Notes under the pieces: model-generated
What the model saw: only the letters and a program-made list of their open reading frames with translations
What the model was told of the DNA's origin: nothing
Database searches by the model: none
Part shown: positions 8,453 to 16,658 of the stretch, piece after piece
Position numbering within the stretch: position 1 is the stretch's first letter
Layout of the letters: each line of letters opens with the position of its first letter
Origin: Thermodesulfovibrionia bacterium
GTDB lineage: Bacteria > Nitrospirota > Thermodesulfovibrionia > JACRGW01
DNA: 54,684 nt
Direction of reading: 5' to 3'
NCBI GenBank assembly: GCA_919902995.1
Contig: CAKKSD010000034.1
Coordinates: 1 to 54,684, forward strand
Position numbers and translations under genes: made by a program

Positions 8453-8896
8453 ATGCAGGTGATTTTGAGAAAGAATATCGAGAAACTTGGGGCGGCAGGG
8501 GATATGATAGAGGTCTCGAACGGTTATGGAAGGAATTATCTGTTACCAAGAGGACTTGCAATAGAAGCAACTCCAAGAAATATAAAGACTATAGAGCACG
8601 AGAAAATACTGATCTCCGAGAGAAAAAAAAGTGAGATCAGAGATGCCGAGGAGATTAAGAAAAAGATTTCAGAGATCTCGGTTACTATTGCAATGCAGGC
8701 AGGTGAGGAAGATAAGCTTTTCGGTGCGGTTACCACGATGGATATCGAAGAGGCTTTATCGAAAGAGGGTATATCTATAGATAAGAGAAATATCTTTTTA
8801 GAAGAACCGATTAAGAGACTTGGCATATATAATGTAAATGTAAAGGTTCACCCTGAAGTAATGACAGAGCTCAAGGTCTGGGTTGTTAAGAGTTAA
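8453..8896 (+). CDS. rplI: 50S ribosomal protein L9
   Basis: A 147-aa L9 with the conserved start 'MQVILRKNIEKLGAAGDMIEVSNGYGRNYLLPRGLAI', a long helix rich in charged residues, and a carboxy domain ending 'HPEVMTELKVWVV'. The track ORF starts 4 codons earlier at 8441, but that ATG overlaps the GGAGG Shine-Dalgarno that serves the ATG at 8453, and the family begins MQVIL. It lies upstream of dnaB, a common arrangement. Confidence 0.97.
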   Translation: MQVILRKNIEKLGAAGDMIEVSNGYGRNYLLPRGLAIEATPRNIKTIEHEKILISERKKSEIRDAEEIKKKISEISVTIAMQAGEEDKLFGAVTTMDIEEALSKEGISIDKRNIFLEEPIKRLGIYNVNVKVHPEVMTELKVWVVKS

Positions 8897-8904
8897 AGAT
8901 TTAA

Positions 8905-8935
8905 TTTGTAACTTTTAACTTTCAACTTTTGAATT
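8905..8935. repeat. Short 7-bp tandem repeat between rplI and dnaB
   Basis: The spacer holds successive TAACTTT, TAACTTT, CAACTTT units (from about 8910) with no other content. It is one of several 7-8 bp repeat tracts found between genes in this window (see 10307, 14159 and 38662). Confidence 0.6.
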
Positions 8936-8950
8936 AGTTTGGAGGCAGTC

Positions 8951-10297
8951 ATGGCAACCGATATTTCCTTAGAAAGGGTACCACCTCAGAATATTGAGGC
9001 AGAGCAGTCTGTCCTCGGGGCGATACTTCTCGAAAATGATGCCCTTAACAAGGCATTGGAGGTACTCAACATGGAGGATTTTTATAAGGAGTCCCATAGG
9101 AAGATATTTAGAAGGATGTGTGACCTGAGCGAAAAAAACGAGGCCATAGACCTTGTTACAATAAAAGAGATGCTGAAGAAGAATAACGAAATAGAAAGCA
9201 TAGGTGGTGTTTCTTATCTGGCATCATTGGTGAATATTGTCCCGACTGCCTCAAATGTTAGATATCATTCAAAGATAGTAAGGGAGAAGGCAGCACTAAG
9301 AAATCTGATCAATACAGCCACAGAGATCGTGTCTCAGGGATATGAAAACAGACAGGATGTAGATGACCTGTTAGATCAGGCTGAAAGGATGATATTCGAG
9401 ATCTCGGAGAAAAGGATAAAACCCTCTTTCATATCGATTAAGGAGATCGTTAAGGATACCTTCGAGATGATAGAGAGGTTATACGAAAAGAAGGAATTAA
9501 TAACAGGCCTACCTACAGGTTTTATGGATCTTGATGAAAAGACATCAGGGCTACAACAAGGGGATCTTATTGTTGTAGCCGGGAGACCTTCTATGGGAAA
9601 GACTGCACTATGTTTAAATATAGCACAGCATGTGGGGATTGAGAAGGGAGAAACAGTGGCTATATACTCTCTCGAGATGTCCAGTAAGCAACTTCTCCTC
9701 AGAATGCTCTGCTCCGAAGCAGAGGTGGACTCGCATAAGCTCCGTTCAGGTTATCTTGGAGAGGCAGACTGGCCAAAGCTTACTACGGCAGCAGGAAAAC
9801 TTACCGAGGCACCGATCTTTATAGATGATTCTCCTGTTCTTACCGCCCTTGAGATGAGAGCCAAGGCAAGAAGACTAAAGGCAGAACACGGGTTGAGCCT
9901 TATTATAGTCGATTATCTACAGTTAATGAGAGGCAGAGGGAGGTTTGAGAGGAGGGAGCAGGAGATATCGGAGATTTCAAGGAGTCTGAAGGCACTGGCA
10001 AAGGAACTCAAGGTACCAGTAATGGCTCTCTCCCAGCTTAACAGGAGTGTGGAGCAGCGTAACCCTCCAAAACCTCAACTTGCTGACCTAAGGGAATCAG
10101 GGGCGATTGAACAGGATGCAGATGTTATTTTATTTTTATACAGAGATGAACTCTACAATCCTGATAGAGAGGATAACAAGGGAAAGGTAGAGATAAATAT
10201 CGGTAAACAGAGGAATGGTCCTACAGGGATTGTTAATCTTTCCTTTCTAAGCCGGTATACAAAATTCAAGGATTACTCACCGAGACAGGAGGGGTAA
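8951..10297 (+). CDS. dnaB: Replicative DNA helicase
   Basis: A 448-aa hexameric helicase that unwinds DNA at the fork. The amino domain has 'PPQNIEAEQSVLGAILLEN'. The RecA-like domain follows, with Walker A 'AGRPSMGKTALCLN', Walker B 'LIIVDYLQLMRG', the 'SQLNRSVEQR' segment and 'DLRESGAIEQDADVILFLYR'. The track start at 8939 (TTG) overlaps the GGAGG ribosome site; ATG 8951 lies 5 nt after it and is preferred. No intein is present, although dnaB often carries one. The gene ends facing the minus-strand aminotransferase gene. Confidence 0.97.
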   Translation: MATDISLERVPPQNIEAEQSVLGAILLENDALNKALEVLNMEDFYKESHRKIFRRMCDLSEKNEAIDLVTIKEMLKKNNEIESIGGVSYLASLVNIVPTASNVRYHSKIVREKAALRNLINTATEIVSQGYENRQDVDDLLDQAERMIFEISEKRIKPSFISIKEIVKDTFEMIERLYEKKELITGLPTGFMDLDEKTSGLQQGDLIVVAGRPSMGKTALCLNIAQHVGIEKGETVAIYSLEMSSKQLLLRMLCSEAEVDSHKLRSGYLGEADWPKLTTAAGKLTEAPIFIDDSPVLTALEMRAKARRLKAEHGLSLIIVDYLQLMRGRGRFERREQEISEISRSLKALAKELKVPVMALSQLNRSVEQRNPPKPQLADLRESGAIEQDADVILFLYRDELYNPDREDNKGKVEINIGKQRNGPTGIVNLSFLSRYTKFKDYSPRQEG

Positions 10298-10306
10298 GTA
10301 ATAAAG

Positions 10307-10330
10307 AGTCAAAGTGTCAAAGGGTCAAAG
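10307..10330. repeat. 8-bp tandem repeat, three units
   Basis: AGTCAAAG, TGTCAAAG and GGTCAAAG follow each other exactly in the convergent gap between dnaB and the aminotransferase. The same unit recurs at 14159-14182. No convincing terminator hairpin is seen in this 60-nt gap. Confidence 0.7.
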
Positions 10331-10357
10331 TCGCACGAATGCTATTATACACTGACT

Positions 10358-11458
10358 CTATGATAATGCCTTTCTAATCACTTCACAAATTTCATCTATG
10401 TGCCCTTCTGTCAGTTCAGGATAAATAGGTAGCGATAGGACTTCTTTAGAGGCCTTTTCGCTTTCTGGAAGATCGCCCTCTCTATAACCCAAGTCTCTAT
10501 ATACCTCCTGCAGATGCAAGGGGAGGGGATAATAGATAACTGAGGCAATAGATTTATCCTTAAGGCTATTTCTGATGAGATCCCTCTTTTTCGTTCTTAT
10601 TGTATATTGGTTATATACATGATGTCTTTCAGGTCTCTCTTCAGGAAAGATAAGGGGTAGACCCTTCAACCTTTCACTATAAATCAGAGCCTTATCCCTC
10701 CTCTTTCTGTTATATTCATTTATCCTCTTGAGTTTTACTCTCAATATGCCTGCCTGAATTTCATCGAGGCGACTGTTGAATCCAATCTCTGAATGGTGAT
10801 AGAGTTCTTTAGACCCGTGATTTCTGAGCGATTTCGCTCTCTCAGCAATATCACTCTTACTGGTAATCAGCATACCTCCGTCACCGTAACAACCGAGATT
10901 CTTGCTCGGATAAAAACTGAAACAACCTGTATCACCGAAAGCCCCGACCTTCTTCCCTTTGTATTCTGCACCGAAGGCCTGAGCTGAGTCCTCTATAACC
11001 ATGAGGTTATAATGCCCTGCCATAGAAAGTATTGGATCCATATCAGCAGGTTGTCCGAAGAGATGGACAGGCATTATCGCCTTAGTCTTATCCGTTATCT
11101 TACCCTCAATCTTCGAAGGATCTATGTTAAAGGTAGAAGGATCTATATCGACAAAGACAGGCCTTGCCCCTATATAGGATATAACCTCTGCGGTAGCTAT
11201 AAAGGTGAAAGTGGTTGTGATAACCTCATCACCTTGACCTATTCCGAGCGACCTGAGACTGAGGTGTAAGGCATCAGTACCAGAGGCAAGGCCTACACCA
11301 TATTTCACACCATGATAAGATGCTATCTCCTTTTCAAGGGCATCAAGATTTGGTCCAAGTATGAACCGAGTACTTTCGATGATCTCATTTAACTTTTCTT
11401 TTATCTCAGGTTCGATATCCAAAAACTGTGCCCTGAGATCAACCATAGGTATTCTCAT
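10358..11458 (-). CDS. DegT/DnrJ/EryC1 aminotransferase, probably GnnB-like (UDP-3-amino sugar synthesis)
   Basis: A 366-aa PLP-dependent sugar aminotransferase. It begins 'MRIPMVDLRAQF' and has 'GVGLASGTDALHLSLR' and the Asp of 'MVIEDSAQAFGAEYKGKKVG'. The PLP Lys lies in 'CFSFYPSKNLGCYGDGGM', and the gene ends with the usual 'LPIYPELTEGHIDEI'. It overlaps the adjoining oxidoreductase by 20 nt, so the two work in series: oxidation at C3 of a UDP-sugar, then transamination. Beside the lpxA/lpxI/lpxD run the best match is GnnB, which makes UDP-2-acetamido-3-amino-2,3-dideoxyglucose for amide-linked lipid A. Alternative: a 3-amino sugar for O-antigen. Family confidence is high; the specific role is inferred. 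Confidence 0.85.
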   Translation of the reverse strand: MRIPMVDLRAQFLDIEPEIKEKLNEIIESTRFILGPNLDALEKEIASYHGVKYGVGLASGTDALHLSLRSLGIGQGDEVITTTFTFIATAEVISYIGARPVFVDIDPSTFNIDPSKIEGKITDKTKAIMPVHLFGQPADMDPILSMAGHYNLMVIEDSAQAFGAEYKGKKVGAFGDTGCFSFYPSKNLGCYGDGGMLITSKSDIAERAKSLRNHGSKELYHHSEIGFNSRLDEIQAGILRVKLKRINEYNRKRRDKALIYSERLKGLPLIFPEERPERHHVYNQYTIRTKKRDLIRNSLKDKSIASVIYYPLPLHLQEVYRDLGYREGDLPESEKASKEVLSLPIYPELTEGHIDEICEVIRKALS

Positions 11459-12383
11459 TTATAATCTCCGATATCTTAATGGCAACCCTCAGTGCCTCAG
11501 TTGCCTCTATCCCTGATATAACAGGTTTTGTTCTTCTTCTAACAGATTGGATGAAAGCCTTTAGCTCTTCTTTAAGGGGATCGCCTTTTTCAGGTTTAAG
11601 GTGGCTTATATCGAGGGTAGAAATGCCACCCCTGGATACCTTTTTATGTTTGATGATTTCGTTTGTCTGATAATCGAGGGATATGTATGTATCCTCTTCA
11701 AATATCCTGATTCTCCTTGTCTTTCCATGGAAGATGCGACCTGCTGTAAGATTTGCCACACAGCCGTTCTTGAACTCTATCCTTGCATTAGCCACATCTA
11801 TTCTCGATGTAAGCATCGGCATTCCTGTAGCCCTGATATCGGCAATATCCGATTTCACAAGTGAAAGTACTATATCTATGTCATGGATCATAAGATCAAG
11901 GGTTACATCCACGTCGGTTCCCCTGTCAGTAAAAGGGCTTAACCTCTGTGCCTCGATAAACCTTGGTTTATTGGTAAGACCTTTAAGGGCGATATAACCA
12001 GGATTGAATCTTTCGATATGTCCGACCTGAAGAATCAGGTTCTTTCCACCAGCTATCATTACTAAGTTCTCAGCGTCCTTAAGATTGTCCGTTATTGGTT
12101 TTTCTATAAAGATGTCTATTCCTTCTTTCAGAAAATCTGCAGCTACTTTATGATGAAGACCGCTCGGTACAGAGATACTCACTGCATCGACATTACCAAA
12201 GAGTTCTGAATAATCCACAAACGGTATTGAACCTGTATGTCTGGCAGCATCCTCTGCCCTTACTTTGTCAGTGTCAGCTACGCCGACAAGATTTACTCCT
12301 TCTAACTCTGAATAGATGCGGGCGTGAGTTTTTCCTAAATAACCGACCCCAACAACGCCGACCTTTACCTTACTGGACACCAC
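11439..12383 (-). CDS. Gfo/Idh/MocA oxidoreductase, probably GnnA-like UDP-GlcNAc 3-dehydrogenase
   Basis: A 314-aa NAD(P)-dependent sugar oxidoreductase. The Rossmann loop is 'VGVVGVGYLGKTHARIYSE'. The catalytic Lys lies in 'FIEKPIT', a usual motif, followed by 'LQVGHIERFNPGYIALK'; 'DVTLDLMIHDIDIVLSL' carries the family's conserved His/Asp. The GTG start lies 7 nt after AGGAG. The 20-nt overlap with the aminotransferase gene couples them. In many Gram-negatives lacking LpxH an oxidoreductase of this kind sits next to lpxI, and GnnA has the same fold. The lipid A role is therefore inferred from context rather than proven. Confidence 0.85.
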   Translation of the reverse strand: MVSSKVKVGVVGVGYLGKTHARIYSELEGVNLVGVADTDKVRAEDAARHTGSIPFVDYSELFGNVDAVSISVPSGLHHKVAADFLKEGIDIFIEKPITDNLKDAENLVMIAGGKNLILQVGHIERFNPGYIALKGLTNKPRFIEAQRLSPFTDRGTDVDVTLDLMIHDIDIVLSLVKSDIADIRATGMPMLTSRIDVANARIEFKNGCVANLTAGRIFHGKTRRIRIFEEDTYISLDYQTNEIIKHKKVSRGGISTLDISHLKPEKGDPLKEELKAFIQSVRRRTKPVISGIEATEALRVAIKISEIINENTYG

Positions 12384-12836
12384 ATCTCTCCTGTCTTTTT
12401 TAAGATTTTATTTTAGGTATTAAAAAATAGTGAGTTCTATAAATAACCCATTTTGCAGAAGACTGTCAAGTAATTACTTCATAAGTAAGCAGCAAAACCT
12501 TTGCTGAGTTGTCATACCGATCAGATTGGAAGCGTCATAATTCCTATGCCGACAGTGTGGAAAAGATTGTTAAGATTGAGTAGATGTAGTAGGTATAGAC
12601 GTATATCTAATTAATCAACAGATATCGGATAACTTGATTATAGACGAGCAGGTTCATCTAACGCCCAGATTGGGAGAATAGACAAAATGCTTAAACAATT
12701 CACTTTTAAATAAATTCACTTTTAAATATTCTGATTAAAATTTACACTTTCTCTTAAGCTCTGTCAATTGAAAATAGCAGGAGTTCATGATTTAAATCAT
12801 ACTCATATCGGGTACAATTTTCCATGATAAGTAACT
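12384..12836. other. Gene-free divergent gap with one direct repeat
   Basis: No credible ORF, RNA gene or palindrome is seen in these 450 nt between divergent genes. The one clear structure is a perfect 15-bp direct repeat, AATTCACTTTTAAAT, at 12697-12711 and 12713-12727. The stretch 12510-12600 has a different texture and may be decayed coding sequence, but I cannot name a source. Confidence 0.6.
12697..12727. repeat. Perfect 15-bp direct repeat, two copies 16 bp apart
   Basis: AATTCACTTTTAAAT occurs twice with a single A between copies. It lies about 110 nt upstream of the RseC-like gene. It could be a paired regulator-binding site or a simple slippage product; the sequence does not decide. 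Confidence 0.7.
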
Positions 12837-13361
12837 ATGAAGGCATCTATCCCGGAAAATGGCACTGTAATCCGACTGGAAGGTGAAAACGCCATCGTTT
12901 TTATTAAGGGAGCGGAGTCGTGCAAAGGCTGCGGGGCGGCACAAATGGGTCTCTGTAAAGGCGGCATGAGTTTGCTTACGCTGACTGTAAGAAATACCTT
13001 AGGTGCCCGTGCGGGAGATACAGTGAAGGTTGGTTTTGAGCAGGGCATACAGACAAGGGGGTATCTGTTAATCTATATATTACCTCTCTTTGCACTTATC
13101 GCTGGAGCATTCGGAGGATATATTATTGGAAAACACCTTGATGTTAAACAGCTTGATGTTATATTTGCCTTTATATCATTAGCACTTTCTCTGTTTTACT
13201 CCTTCAGGAGACTTAAAAAACTCGATTCCCATTCAATGATGGTAATTGAGAAAATTGTGTCCCGGGATGTTTCTGGCGAGGAAGTTTTTTCAGAAGAAGA
13301 TAGGAAGTATTTTGATTATACAGGTAATTATAAGAATTATGAGATGGCTAAACTCCAATAA
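12837..13361 (+). CDS. RseC/MucC-family membrane redox/stress protein
   Basis: A 174-aa inner-membrane protein. The amino domain has the RseC-type Cys cluster 'SCKGCGAAQMGLCKGG' (C-x2-C-x6-C), and two membrane helices follow (YLLIYILPLFALIAGAFGGYI, then a second). RseC is a positive modulator of sigma-E signalling and part of the Rsx/SoxR-reducing context; relatives accompany Rnf complexes. Here it stands alone, divergent from gnnA and convergent with lpxI, whose 3' ends overlap by 14 nt. No Rnf genes are in the window, so its partner is unknown. Confidence 0.75.
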   Translation: MKASIPENGTVIRLEGENAIVFIKGAESCKGCGAAQMGLCKGGMSLLTLTVRNTLGARAGDTVKVGFEQGIQTRGYLLIYILPLFALIAGAFGGYIIGKHLDVKQLDVIFAFISLALSLFYSFRRLKKLDSHSMMVIEKIVSRDVSGEEVFSEEDRKYFDYTGNYKNYEMAKLQ

Positions 13362-14148
13362 TACAGAGACCGATCTTGTCCGCTTCCCTGATCATTGCTT
13401 CTCTGTTAAGAATTATTGTCATTCCTGACTCGAGGGCAAGAACTTTTGCATTCGCCTCTTTCAGGGCATCCATTGTTTTAAGACCGACGACAGGGACATC
13501 GAATCTCATATCCTGACCTGGTTTGCTCACTTTTATAACTACCACATCGCCATTACCCAATTTCCCACCCCTCTTTATGGCCTCATCTGTTCCCTCTATA
13601 GCCTCTACAGCAAGAAGAGCCTGATTCTTGATTACGACTGTCTGACCTATATCGAGTCTTCCTATTTCCCTCGCAATTTTCAGCCCGAACTCTATATCTT
13701 TAACTTCTTCTTCAGAAGGGCTTTTTGTTGTAAGCACACCTTTTTGAACGAGGAGGTGATTAAGATAAGACGTGAGTCCTTCTAAGGTGATCCCCTCAGA
13801 CTCAAGTTCCTCAGCCAGGGCACGAAGTAAGGATTCGTCCTTTTTATCCCTGAGCTTGAGGAAGAAGGTCATTGCCCTTATATCGGGTTCAATATCAGTA
13901 AACATAAGGGTCTTTGGAACTTTCCCTGCCATAATAGCCCTTTTTATTCCTTCATCCTTGAGAATTCCTATAAGTCTGCCGAGCTCTCCAGGGCTGATCC
14001 AATAGGTATTATCTGAGGCATCAGAAAGATTATCAGAGGACAAACCCTTAAAGGCGATAGTCACAACTCTTAGTTTATCCTTTTTTATTCTTTCTAAGAG
14101 TATTAAAGGAAGGATACCACTGCCTGCAATAAGACCAATGCTCTCCAT
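13348..14148 (-). CDS. lpxI: UDP-2,3-diacylglucosamine pyrophosphatase LpxI
   Basis: A 266-aa cytoplasmic enzyme that hydrolyses UDP-2,3-diacylglucosamine to lipid X and UMP. It is the LpxH replacement in many non-gammaproteobacteria. Family stretches are 'GLIAGSGILPLILLERIK' at the start, 'GELGRLIGILKDEGIKRAIMAGKVPK' in the middle, 'VVIKNQALLAVEAIEGTDEAI' and 'RFDVPVVGLKT'. It lies downstream of lpxA with about 100 nt between, and its 3' end overlaps the convergent RseC gene. No lpxB is in the window. Confidence 0.93.
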   Translation of the reverse strand: MESIGLIAGSGILPLILLERIKKDKLRVVTIAFKGLSSDNLSDASDNTYWISPGELGRLIGILKDEGIKRAIMAGKVPKTLMFTDIEPDIRAMTFFLKLRDKKDESLLRALAEELESEGITLEGLTSYLNHLLVQKGVLTTKSPSEEEVKDIEFGLKIAREIGRLDIGQTVVIKNQALLAVEAIEGTDEAIKRGGKLGNGDVVVIKVSKPGQDMRFDVPVVGLKTMDALKEANAKVLALESGMTIILNREAMIREADKIGLCIIGV

Positions 14149-14158
14149 AACCTTAAAG

Positions 14159-14205
14159 TGTCAAAGTATCAAAGAGTCAGAGTAATAAAGATCTAATACT
14201 CTGAC
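14159..14205. repeat. 8-bp tandem repeat plus inverted repeat between lpxA and lpxI
   Basis: TGTCAAAG, TATCAAAG and AGTCAGAG form three tandem units like those at 10307. The last overlaps a 9-bp inverted repeat, GTCAGAGTA (14176-14184) with TACTCTGAC (14197-14205). The hairpin has no T-run, so it does not look like an intrinsic terminator. Confidence 0.7.
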
Positions 14206-14250
14206 ACTTCGAAACTCTGGTACTGTGATAATGTGAGACCCCGATTCCAA

Positions 14251-15102
14251 TTACCTGCATATTCCCCTTTCGGATTTTTCAATGAAGCGGAGGAGATGAT
14301 CTACCTCCATTGACCCTTTTATCTCCTCTCTTACTCTTTTTATAGCTACCTTGAGGGTGAGTTTTGATTGGAAGATAATCTTGTATGCCTTTTTAAGAGT
14401 GCTTATTGTATTTTCTGAGAAACCATGCCTCCTGAGACCTATGAGGTTTAGGCCATAGAGTTTTGCCCTGTTTCCGACAGCTGTTGTATAAGGTGGGACA
14501 TCCTGGACTATTGCTGAACACCCACCGACCATTGCATAGACACCGATCCTTGTAAACTGATGTATAGCTGAAAGCCCACCCACAATTGCGTAGTCCTCTA
14601 TTTCTATATGTCCCCCGAGTGTTGCACTATTTGACATGATGATACTATTTCCCAAACGGCAATCATGGGCTATATGGACATAGGCCATCAGATAGTTGTC
14701 GTCTCCTATTACAGTTTCTCCTGTTCCATATGATGATGCCCTGTGGATTGTTACGAATTCCCTGAAGATATTCCTGTTTCCGATTCTTATCTTTGTATCG
14801 TCTCCCTTATATTTCAGATCCTGGGGAAGTCCTCCAATTGCAGAGAATTGGTAAAAGATGCAATCGTCTCCTATTTCTGTAGGACCATAGATTACAACAT
14901 GAGGGCCTATCTTTGTCCTGTCACCGATTCTCACGCCATCTCCGATTATCGAATAAGGACCTATAGAGACATCTTTGCCGATTATCGTATTTTTATGGAT
15001 AATGGCTGACGGATGTATCTCCTCTGAATCAAAAAATCCTGAACTTAACTCTGCGGATTCAGGGTAAGGTTCAGCGTATGTCTTTGGTCTTCTACCTCTC
15101 AT
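14251..15102 (-). CDS. lpxA: Acyl-ACP--UDP-N-acetylglucosamine O/N-acyltransferase LpxA, with N-terminal extension
   Basis: First enzyme of lipid A synthesis, with a left-handed beta-helix of hexapeptide repeats (IGPYSIIGDGVRIGDRTKIG and so on). The family segments 'YQFSAIGGLPQDLKYKG', 'FREFVTIHRAS', the catalytic His in 'YVHIAHDCRLGN', 'QFTRIGVYAMVGGCSAI' and 'VGNRAKLYGLNLIGLRR' are all present. I chose ATG 15102 with an AAGGAAG ribosome site 10 nt after the fabZ stop, not the TTG at 15123. Even so, about 28 residues (RRPKTYAEPYPESAELSSGF) precede the usual 'IHPSAIIH' start, which is unusual. With gnnA/gnnB nearby it may acylate UDP-GlcNAc3N. Confidence 0.95.
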   Translation of the reverse strand: MRGRRPKTYAEPYPESAELSSGFFDSEEIHPSAIIHKNTIIGKDVSIGPYSIIGDGVRIGDRTKIGPHVVIYGPTEIGDDCIFYQFSAIGGLPQDLKYKGDDTKIRIGNRNIFREFVTIHRASSYGTGETVIGDDNYLMAYVHIAHDCRLGNSIIMSNSATLGGHIEIEDYAIVGGLSAIHQFTRIGVYAMVGGCSAIVQDVPPYTTAVGNRAKLYGLNLIGLRRHGFSENTISTLKKAYKIIFQSKLTLKVAIKRVREEIKGSMEVDHLLRFIEKSERGICR

Positions 15103-15112
15103 TTTCTTCCTT

Positions 15113-15550
15113 TCACTTTTCAAGAGTTTTATCGGTTATCATTGCCATAAGTTCTGCCTCGCATACCAATTTATCTTCTACAAAGGCACTGCCTTTAAGC
15201 TTCCATACATTGACCCTCTGCTGTATGAGATCTACCTCCAAGCGGATCTGGTCTCCCGGAAAAACAGGCTTTCTAAATTTAGCCTTATCTATGCCTAAAA
15301 AATAAACGAGTTTATCTTTCTCGTCATTGGATTTAAATGCAAGCACTCCACCTAATTGTGCCATTGCTTCTATAATCAATACACCGGGCATGATAGGGTA
15401 TTCAGGGAAATGGCCCTGAAAAAAAGGTTCATTGATCGTCACATTCTTTATTCCTACAACCCTCTTTCCAGGTTCTAACTCGAGTATCTTGTCTATTAAC
15501 AGAAAAGGATATTTATGGGGTAGTGTTTTAAGAATTTCCCTGATGTCCAT
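15113..15550 (-). CDS. fabZ: 3-hydroxyacyl-ACP dehydratase FabZ
   Basis: A 145-aa hot-dog-fold dehydratase of fatty acid synthesis. '[14 protein letters not shown]' and the active-site segment '[23 protein letters not shown]' (His and Glu) are intact. It lies in the conserved lpxD-fabZ-lpxA order and overlaps the end of lpxD by 23 nt, so the genes are translationally coupled. The enzyme competes with LpxA/LpxD for 3-hydroxyacyl-ACP, which explains the linkage. Confidence 0.97.
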   Translation of the reverse strand: MDIREILKTLPHKYPFLLIDKILELEPGKRVVGIKNVTINEPFFQGHFPEYPIMPGVLIIEAMAQLGGVLAFKSNDEKDKLVYFLGIDKAKFRKPVFPGDQIRLEVDLIQQRVNVWKLKGSAFVEDKLVCEAELMAMITDKTLEK

Positions 15551-16658
15551 TTCTTCCTCCTTTGGAGTTAATGCCCTCCAGTCTTTTTATCCTTTCTTCA
15601 AGATCCGTTATCTTCTTTCTGATCTCAGGGAGTTTGGAAAAAATTGCCTGGGCCTTTAGCCAGTCCTTATGAGGAATGGCAAGCGTTCCAGAGATAACCT
15701 GATTTGGTTCTATATCATGACCGACACCTGACTGGGCAATAACCACCACATTATCCCCGATCTTTATGTGATCAGCGATACCTGCCTGTCCTGCCAGTAT
15801 TACATGTTTTCCTATCTCCGTACTCCCCGATATGCCAACCTGGGCGAGTATTATCGAGTCCTCTCCTATAATGACATTATGTGCTATATGGACAAGATTA
15901 TCAATCTTTGTGCCTTTTCTTATAATTGTGGTACCCAGGGTTGCCCTATCTATTGTGCAGTTTGCACCGATCTCAACATCGTCCTCTATTAGGATATTAC
16001 CAACCTGAGGGATTTTATGATACCTTCCTCCTTCTTCTACAAAACCGAAGCCATCACTTCCTATTACAGTGCCACTATGAATGATAACTCGTTTACCGAT
16101 TTTTATATCTTCCCTTATAGATACATTGGGATAGATAATACTATCCTCTCCTATCTCTGAGCCCTTCCCGATATAAACACCAGGGAAAAGTGTGACCCTG
16201 TCTCTTATACTGACCCTTTCTTCCAGGGCTACATAGGGATGTACAGAGATATCTTTGCCGAGGCTGCAGCCCTCTCCAATCAATGCCTTATTACTTATCC
16301 CTGTTGGGTGATAGGGCCTTTTCGAGAATAGCTCCAGAATTTTGCTGAAGGCAAAGTAAGGGTTTTTTACCTTTAAAAGAGTGAGTCTGAAGTCTGGAGT
16401 CTGGCCCGCCCCGCTTCTCCGAAGGATCCTGTGGAGCGGAGCGAGGCCGGGGAGTCTGGAGTCTAAAATCTTTTCTCCTATAATTACTGCCGTTGCCCTT
16501 GTCTTCTCGAGGTCGGGGAGATATTTGGTATGAGCTATAAATGTAATGTCTCCCTCATCTGCCTCTCTGATACCGGAGATTCCCTTTATATCGATATCTC
16601 CGTTTCCGATTACAGAGCCACCTACAAGCTCAGCCAGTTCCTTTAATTTCTTTATCAT
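15528..16658 (-). CDS. lpxD: UDP-3-O-acylglucosamine N-acyltransferase LpxD with an in-frame repeat insertion
   Basis: Third enzyme of lipid A synthesis, a trimeric beta-helix acyltransferase that adds the second 3-hydroxyacyl chain. The uridine-binding amino domain ('[15 protein letters not shown]') and hexapeptide repeats are present, with '[19 protein letters not shown]' and the catalytic His in '[13 protein letters not shown]'. The carboxy tail has a coiled helix ([15 protein letters not shown]). Residues about 66-92 ([20 protein letters not shown]...TPDFRL) do not belong to the family. At DNA level they are a GC-rich palindrome flanked by AGACTCC repeats, inserted in frame between 'GEKIL' and '[15 protein letters not shown]'. 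The gene is otherwise intact and its start overlaps skp by 4 nt. Confidence 0.95.
   Translation of the reverse strand: MIKKLKELAELVGGSVIGNGDIDIKGISGIREADEGDITFIAHTKYLPDLEKTRATAVIIGEKILDSRLPGLAPLHRILRRSGAGQTPDFRLTLLKVKNPYFAFSKILELFSKRPYHPTGISNKALIGEGCSLGKDISVHPYVALEERVSIRDRVTLFPGVYIGKGSEIGEDSIIYPNVSIREDIKIGKRVIIHSGTVIGSDGFGFVEEGGRYHKIPQVGNILIEDDVEIGANCTIDRATLGTTIIRKGTKIDNLVHIAHNVIIGEDSIILAQVGISGSTEIGKHVILAGQAGIADHIKIGDNVVVIAQSGVGHDIEPNQVISGTLAIPHKDWLKAQAIFSKLPEIRKKITDLEERIKRLEGINSKGGRNGHQGNS
16383..16464. repeat. Palindromic repeat element inserted in lpxD
   Basis: Within lpxD, AGTCTGGAGTCTGG (16391-16404) and AGTCTGGAGTCT (16453-16464) flank a GC-rich palindrome centred on GGATCC (GGCCTCGCTCCGCTCC... 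against ...GGAGAAGCGGGGCGGGCC). The core CCGAAGGATCCTGTGG (16419-16434) occurs twice more in the opposite orientation in the accessory region, at 25051 and 25211. Its length keeps the frame, adding about 27 residues. Confidence 0.8.

Noticed and set aside
12510-12620. Possible transposase remnant in the divergent gap
   Set aside because: Short translated pieces look protein-like but match nothing I can name.
14176-14205. Intrinsic terminator between lpxA and lpxI
   Set aside because: Stem is A/T-containing with no T-run on either strand, and the genes form one functional series.
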